DNA of 34,866 nt, from assembly GCA_902766365.1 (NCBI GenBank), contig CACXDC010000204.1:1-34866 (forward strand). Reading direction: 5' to 3'. The DNA is from an uncultured Lachnospiraceae bacterium. GTDB taxonomy: Bacteria > Bacillota > Clostridia > Lachnospirales > Lachnospiraceae. A program made the position numbers and the translations under genes. The notes under the pieces are model-generated. The model did no database searches and was not told the DNA's origin. It worked only from the letters and a program-made list of their open reading frames with translations. Shown piece by piece: positions 30,370 through 34,866 of the stretch (positions within the stretch are counted from its first letter, which is position 1; each line of letters opens with the position of its first letter).

Positions 30370-32178
30370 TTACAGTTCATTCATTACTTCCGTGATCACC
30401 ATATTACGGATACGCTTTGCCGGTGCATACACAGCCACTGCCACTGCAAGCAGCGCAGCCAGAAGTATGACTGAAAGAGAAGCCGCCGGGAAACGCCAGA
30501 CAGCATAGGCAAACCGCCCTGCAATGAGAATGTCATATAGCAGTTTGTTGAACCAGAGACCGGTTATGCAGCCAGCCGCACAGCCAAGCAGGGCATAGGT
30601 AAATGCCTCGGCGGCGATCATCTTTGTCACCTGTCTTCCATCCATTCCCACAGCCCGCATGGCTCCATACTGCTTCATTCGTGCGGATACGCTCATGGAA
30701 ATGCTGTTGGCAATATTCAGCACCGATACCAGTGCAATAATCGTAAGGAATACATAGACACAGAATACAAATGCCATATAGGTTCCTGTCGTCCGTTCAT
30801 CCCGCCTATCCTGAAAACTGTATGTTTCACCTGCAGCTTTCTGGATCGCCTCTACATCCGCATCTGTCGCATTGCCTGTCACCTGTATCATCACAAGGGA
30901 ATAGTCCTTTTCCCCGGTCAGGCGTACAAAGGTCTCCCCGGATGTGATCAATGTCAGCTTGCCGCCTGTCAGACCGTCACTGCTGAATGGATCATTTTTC
31001 AAAAGTCCTGCTATGGTAAGCATTTCTTCTCCGATCTGAACAGTATCACCGATTTTCCACGTACTGTCCTCATCTGAAGCAGCCAGAGCAAAGTGACTGT
31101 CCCCGTACACTTTTGACAGCTTGCTGCCCCTTTTCAGACTGCCATCCTTTTTCAGGCTTCTGAGATCAAAATCATCATAGGAGATCAGATCAACTGTGCC
31201 CGAAAAATCCCCGACTTCATTCATGGATGCCGGAATATCCAGGCTGCTGCGACGTCCGTAAACCTCCTTTACTCCCTGCATTTCCCGGATATCCTCAGCC
31301 AGATCATAAGGGATTACATTACTGCCATCCGCTGTAATATTGATGTCCGGTGCAGCCGCAGACTGCGGCATCACATAATTCACCCATTCCACAATAACCG
31401 AAAAGCTCAGGAACAGAATAATACTGAGTGCAAAGGAACCCGTCATCAGGAACAGGTTTTTCTTTGCAGAGACTGCGTGATGGACACCCAGAACCGTTTC
31501 TATTCTGCCAGATCCGGTATGAACCGCATGACAGATCCTTTTTCCTTTTTCTGCATTTCCGGACACTGCCGCTATGGGAGATACTCTGGAAGCCCGCCTT
31601 GCCGGTGCATTTGCGGCAAGAAGCACGGTAATCACACCAACCAGAATACCACTGACAATGCCGGTCATACTGATCCCAAACAATGGAATATCAGAAAATT
31701 CCTCTCCCACCAGAAAACGCAGCACTGCACACAGTCCCCATGTCGTAAGGATACCAAGCAGCAGACCGGCTGGGACTGCCGTTCTGCACCAGTTCAATGC
31801 CTCCAGACGCACAAAATGGAGAATCTGTCTTTTACTCATGCCAATGCAGCGCATCATTCCAAAAAACCTGGTCCTTTGCACCACAAGACTGTTCATACTG
31901 CCGGAAATCATAAAAACACCTGCGATCAGGATCAGCAGAAACAAAAGCACAGCAACAGGAATGACCGTCTGCCCCATGGAACTGTCAAGCAGTTCAGTCA
32001 CAGACAGACTTCCGTGTTTTTCCAAAAGACGAACCCGCTCCATTCTGATCCCCATTTCAGCCATACTGAATATTGTTGTCACCATAAATACAGCAAATAT
32101 AATACAAAGCAGCGTCATCCGGTTCTGGCGGCGGTGAACTCTGGCAGAAATGGGAATGAGATCAAGATAACTTTTCAT
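30370..32178 (-). CDS. ABC transporter permease with two FtsX-type modules
   Basis: A membrane permease of 602 residues, about eight membrane segments: TM1 near 22-42, a short outer segment of only about 30 residues, TM2-4 (about 73-195, with the FtsX-type GMMRCIGMSKRQILHFVRLEALNW), then TM5 near 245-270, a 195-residue extracellular domain (to about 465), and TM6-8 with AMRAVGMDGRQVTKMIAAEAFTYALLG. Size and plan recall BceB-like detoxification permeases and the MacB group. The start overlaps the ATPase stop by 4 nt (ATGA), so the two are coupled. It is the last gene of the two-component/ABC module. Likely role: sensing and resisting a cell-envelope antimicrobial; inferred from context. Confidence 0.88.
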   Translation of the reverse strand: MKSYLDLIPISARVHRRQNRMTLLCIIFAVFMVTTIFSMAEMGIRMERVRLLEKHGSLSVTELLDSSMGQTVIPVAVLLFLLILIAGVFMISGSMNSLVVQRTRFFGMMRCIGMSKRQILHFVRLEALNWCRTAVPAGLLLGILTTWGLCAVLRFLVGEEFSDIPLFGISMTGIVSGILVGVITVLLAANAPARRASRVSPIAAVSGNAEKGKRICHAVHTGSGRIETVLGVHHAVSAKKNLFLMTGSFALSIILFLSFSVIVEWVNYVMPQSAAAPDINITADGSNVIPYDLAEDIREMQGVKEVYGRRSSLDIPASMNEVGDFSGTVDLISYDDFDLRSLKKDGSLKRGSKLSKVYGDSHFALAASDEDSTWKIGDTVQIGEEMLTIAGLLKNDPFSSDGLTGGKLTLITSGETFVRLTGEKDYSLVMIQVTGNATDADVEAIQKAAGETYSFQDRRDERTTGTYMAFVFCVYVFLTIIALVSVLNIANSISMSVSARMKQYGAMRAVGMDGRQVTKMIAAEAFTYALLGCAAGCITGLWFNKLLYDILIAGRFAYAVWRFPAASLSVILLAALLAVAVAVYAPAKRIRNMVITEVMNEL

Positions 32179-32909
32179 TCCTGTTCTCCTTTCTGTCCGG
32201 ACTTCTGCAGGGCAGATGCCTCATGGACATCCTGTCCCCTCCCAAAATCAGTCAGTATCCCGTCTGATACCTGTAAAACCCTGTCTGCTGTCTGCGCAAC
32301 TCTTCTGCTGTGGGTGATCATGATAATGGTCTGCTCATATTTTCTTGATGTTTCTTTCAGCAGAGTAATGACTTCACTTGTATTCTGCGTGTCCAGATTA
32401 CCGGTAGGTTCATCGGCCAGGATCAGTGCCGGCCTTGTGAAAAGTGCCCGTCCGATCGCCACTCTCTGCTGCTGACCACCGGAAAGCTGTCCCGGCAGAT
32501 GATCCCGCCGGTCTTTCAGGTTAAGTACCGCCAGTAATTCCTCCAGATATTTCCCATCCGGCTTCTGATAGTCCAATAACACAGGAAAAATTATGTTCTG
32601 TTCCACAGTTAATTCCGGGATCAGGTTAAATGCCTGAAAAATAAATCCGATGTTCCGACGCCGGAAAACTGTCAGCTTCCGATCATTCATTGTAAAAATA
32701 TCTCTTCCATCAATTACTACTTTACCTGAAGTTGGCGTATCCAGTGCACCGATCATGTTAAGCAGGGTACTTTTGCCGGAGCCGGATTCTCCAACAATTG
32801 CCACATATTCCCCTTTAGGAACAGAAAAGCTGACATTTTTCAGTGCTTTTACAGCGGCTTCACCGCTGCCGTAAGTCTTACTGATATTTCTGACTTCCAA
32901 CAGATCCAT
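32175..32909 (-). CDS. ABC transporter ATP-binding protein (MacB/LolD/BceA-like)
   Basis: The cytoplasmic ATPase partner of the FtsX-type permease; 244 residues from the chosen start. Motifs: Walker A GESGSGKST near 40, Q-loop IFQAFNLIPELT, signature LSGGQQQRVAIGRAL, Walker B LILADEPTGNLD, switch His in IMITHSRRVA. The sequence GNLDTQN after Walker B and the early TYGSGEAAVKALKNVSF are typical of this clade. The frame is open 75 nt further upstream, but the family starts at MDLLEVRNISKTYG (ATG 32907-32909). The ribosome site is GAGG, about 10 nt away. It lies about 100 nt after the kinase gene, with a strong hairpin between them. Confidence 0.92.
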   Translation of the reverse strand: MDLLEVRNISKTYGSGEAAVKALKNVSFSVPKGEYVAIVGESGSGKSTLLNMIGALDTPTSGKVVIDGRDIFTMNDRKLTVFRRRNIGFIFQAFNLIPELTVEQNIIFPVLLDYQKPDGKYLEELLAVLNLKDRRDHLPGQLSGGQQQRVAIGRALFTRPALILADEPTGNLDTQNTSEVITLLKETSRKYEQTIIMITHSRRVAQTADRVLQVSDGILTDFGRGQDVHEASALQKSGQKGEQE

Positions 32910-32938
32910 AATCCTGATACCTCTTTCTAAATATTTTA

Positions 32939-32971
32939 AGACGCAGACAGCCTGTTTTTCTGTCTGCGTCT
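32939..32971 (-). other. Hairpin between the kinase and ABC genes
   Basis: A perfect 12-bp stem, AGACGCAGACAG / CTGTCTGCGTCT, around a 9-nt loop, about 30 nt before the ABC ATPase start. The minus-strand sequence after it is TTAAAATATTT, AT-rich but not a T-run. It may be an attenuator or a message-stabilising element that separates expression of the two halves of the module. Confidence 0.65.
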
Positions 32972-33013
32972 CAGAGAATAGCACTGAAATATTACTGCCG
33001 CCCTACAGCCAGC

Positions 33014-34051
33014 CTACAATTTTGTAGGAATGAAAAAATCCAGTGTAAAAACTGTACCCTTTCCCGGTTCACTGTCAACCTCGATCAGTCCGTCATGGGC
33101 TTCTATGATTGCCTTTGCCAGTGGCAGGCCAAGTCCGATCCCCTGTGTATCAGCAGAAAAACGGCTGCGGTAAAAACGCTTGAAAATATGGGGCAGATCC
33201 TCAGGGTGGATCCCGCATCCATTGTCTTTGATTTCAATCTGAATGACAGAGGGCAGCCTTCTCCATTCAATCCGGACGGTATCTCCTTTTTTCGTATGAT
33301 CAAGCGCATTTTTAGCGATATTACTGACCGCCTCAGTCATCCAATCCCGGTCGCAGAAAAGAAAAACATCTTCTTTCCCGGACAGAATGATCTCTTTTCC
33401 CTCCTGTCTGGCCCGATATGCAAAATGCAGTTCCACATCCTGCATCATATCCGCCACATTTTCCATCTGTTTTTCAAATATTACAGAACCCGCATCCAGC
33501 TTCGTGATCTTCAGCAGATTCTGCACCAGCATTTCCATGCGGTCAATCTCCTGCTCGGACAGATCTGCGAACTCCTTCACGGAAGCCGCTTCCACATCTT
33601 CATCCTGTAAAAGCCCATTATAAATATTCAACGCCGCCAGCGGCGTTTTCAGCTGATGGGAAATATCAGAAATGGTATTTTTCAAAAATTCTTTTTCCTG
33701 CTGCTCTTTGTCTGCATGGGCATCCAGAACAGCCGCCAGTGAATTGACAGAATGAAAGAGCCGGTACAGTTCGCCCTCCTGATCACATTCAAGGCGGACG
33801 CTCCTGTCACCATCAAGATACGCATTGATCTGGGATACTGCCTGCTCCATTACGGCATGCTGTTTTCTGAAATAAAAGAAACAAACCAGCCAGGCAGCCA
33901 TACCTGTCAGAAGAAAAACGACCAGTAATATCATGGAAAAATGACGGCAATAGAACCACAGCAGTCCCTCTGTAAGAATAAGGACTGCTGTCCAGATAGC
34001 CAGCAGGGAAATAAATAAATTTCTGATATCTTTATTTGCCAAAATCTTCAT
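33014..34051 (-). CDS. Intramembrane-sensing-type sensor histidine kinase
   Basis: A membrane sensor kinase of 345 residues. Two membrane segments (about 13-35 and 40-60) are joined by only a few residues, so there is no extracellular sensing domain: the plan of BceS-type kinases that rely on a transporter partner. A HAMP-like part follows, then the H-box SDISHQLKTPLAAL (His132), N-box NIAKNALDH, G1 DNGCGI, F-box FKRFYRS and G2 GIGLGLPLAKAI. The frame is open 42 nt further upstream within the regulator gene, but the ATG at 34049-34051 is chosen because GAGG lies 5 nt before it, overlapping the regulator's stop. It is preceded by its response regulator and followed by the ABC genes. Confidence 0.92.
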   Translation of the reverse strand: MKILANKDIRNLFISLLAIWTAVLILTEGLLWFYCRHFSMILLVVFLLTGMAAWLVCFFYFRKQHAVMEQAVSQINAYLDGDRSVRLECDQEGELYRLFHSVNSLAAVLDAHADKEQQEKEFLKNTISDISHQLKTPLAALNIYNGLLQDEDVEAASVKEFADLSEQEIDRMEMLVQNLLKITKLDAGSVIFEKQMENVADMMQDVELHFAYRARQEGKEIILSGKEDVFLFCDRDWMTEAVSNIAKNALDHTKKGDTVRIEWRRLPSVIQIEIKDNGCGIHPEDLPHIFKRFYRSRFSADTQGIGLGLPLAKAIIEAHDGLIEVDSEPGKGTVFTLDFFIPTKL

Positions 34052-34058
34052 AGACACC

Positions 34059-34745
34059 TCAGTCAGTGACATTCCATTTGTAACCCATTCCACGTACCGT
34101 CAGAAGCATTTGCGGCTCCCCCGGATCATCCTCGATCTTCATGCGGAGCCGCCGCATATATACCGTAAGTGCACTGCTGTCGATATAATTTTCTTCACAG
34201 TCCCACAGCTTATCCAGGATCTGTTCCTTTGTAAGAACCACATTCGGATTACGCATAAAGAAACACAGCAGCTTATATTCTGCCGCAGTCAGATCCAGCA
34301 GTTTTCCTTTTTTGAAAGCCTGCCCCTGCAGCAAAAGGACTTTGATATCATTCGACTGCAGCTCCGTGTCTGCCATCTGGAAGGAACCGGCACGTCGAAG
34401 CAGCGCATTGATCCTGGAAATCAGAACACCCAGTTTAAATGGTTTCGTAATATAATCATCACCGCCAATATCCAGTCCCATGATGATACTTGTTTCTTCA
34501 TCCGAAGCAGTCAGAAAAATGATCGGCACCTTCGATGTGAGACGCACCTTCTGGCAGAACGTAAAGCCTGAGCCATCCGGCAGTGATACATCCAGCACCA
34601 GCAGATCATATTTCCCGTCTGTCCATAATGCATCCGCCTCCCTGAGTGTCCTGGCAATATGTGTTTCAAATCCCTGCTTTTTAAAGGCAAAGGAAAGCCC
34701 GTTCATCAGACTTAAATCATCTTCCAAAAGTAATATTCTGATCAT
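34059..34745 (-). CDS. OmpR-family response regulator
   Basis: A 228-residue DNA-binding regulator. The receiver domain has the acidic pair Glu8-Asp9-Asp10, the phospho-acceptor Asp52 in LLVLDVSLPDGSGF, Thr79 in IIFLTASDEE and Lys101 in YITKPFKL. The C-terminal winged helix (about 130-225) includes LDLTAAEYKLLCFFMRNPNVVLTKEQILDKLWD, VYMRRLRMKIED and VRGMGYKW. It probably activates the ABC pair and itself when a cell-envelope stress is detected by the kinase. GGAGG lies about 9 nt before the ATG, behind a promoter at 34769-34797. It is the first gene of the regulator, kinase, ATPase, permease run. Confidence 0.94.
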   Translation of the reverse strand: MIRILLLEDDLSLMNGLSFAFKKQGFETHIARTLREADALWTDGKYDLLVLDVSLPDGSGFTFCQKVRLTSKVPIIFLTASDEETSIIMGLDIGGDDYITKPFKLGVLISRINALLRRAGSFQMADTELQSNDIKVLLLQGQAFKKGKLLDLTAAEYKLLCFFMRNPNVVLTKEQILDKLWDCEENYIDSSALTVYMRRLRMKIEDDPGEPQMLLTVRGMGYKWNVTD

Positions 34746-34768
34746 GCTTCTGTTCCTCCATAAAGCAC

Positions 34769-34797
34769 ATTATAATTCTTTGTCCCGGGCAATACAA
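34769..34797 (-). promoter_or_regulatory. Promoter of the two-component/ABC module
   Basis: Minus strand: TTGTAT (complement of 34792-34797), 17-nt spacer, perfect TATAAT (complement of 34769-34774), 24 nt before the regulator start. The weak -35 suits an activated promoter. The remaining 69 nt to the window edge shows no gene. Confidence 0.6.
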
Positions 34798-34866
34798 ATA
34801 TATCCTGTTTACCGGCAAAGAAAATGCAGATATCTGGAATAACAGGCCAATATTTTTCGTGATTTA

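Overview
The window looks like a chromosomal segment of a low-to-mid GC Gram-positive anaerobe, most likely a gut Lachnospiraceae (Clostridia). The clues are strong AGGAGG ribosome binding sites, TTGACA/TATAAT promoters, many small Clostridia-type families (DUF368, DUF896, DUF2812, DUF6020), lipoproteins, and the type of amino-acid ABC transporter. No species can be named from the sequence alone. Genes are densely packed, no gap without a gene exceeds 250 bp, and no rRNA, tRNA, CRISPR array or transposase was seen.

Region 1 (1-6265, minus strand) is a tight run of GT2 glycosyltransferase, hisC, DUF368 membrane protein, SAM methyltransferase, hslO (Hsp33) and nadE; nadE is cut by the window edge. 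A divergent promoter region then drives a polytopic DUF6020 protein (6374-8197, plus). Next is a polar amino-acid ABC transporter on the minus strand, read as lipoprotein SBP, hairpin, permease, ATPase. Its leader carries an ArgR-box-like palindrome.

Region 2 (10726-16672) holds surface and envelope genes: a secreted, membrane-anchored protein with five histidine-rich tandem repeats, whose leader contains a strong promoter followed by an intrinsic terminator; an acyltransferase-3 membrane protein; and, divergently, a propeller-like lipoprotein followed by a GT-C-type membrane glycosyltransferase.

Region 3 (16652-22082, minus) is a four-gene run: FNT channel, SH3b/acidic membrane protein, ROK fructokinase-like kinase, and an 895-residue fusion of a TetM-like translational GTPase with a C-terminal NYN (YacP/Rae1-like) nuclease domain. 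This fusion is the most striking gene in the window. The architecture suggests a ribosome-targeted factor that joins translocation or clearing activity to mRNA cleavage; that function is inference.

Region 4 (22283-29326, minus) contains a YkgJ cysteine-cluster protein with an HMGL-like aldolase, preceded by a perfect operator-like palindrome; an O-acetylhomoserine sulfhydrylase operon with DUF896 and a stand-alone FakA-like domain; a MATE exporter; and a methyltransferase/GNAT/DUF2812 cluster.

Region 5 (29422-30198, minus) is a visibly AT-richer cassette of three tiny genes (DUF4160 plus two unrecognised) with its own promoter and terminator, reminiscent of toxin-antitoxin or mobile accessory units. 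Region 6 (30370-34745, minus) is a two-component system with an intramembrane-sensing-type kinase, followed by an ABC ATPase and FtsX-type permease. It resembles Bce-like antimicrobial-peptide detection and detoxification modules.
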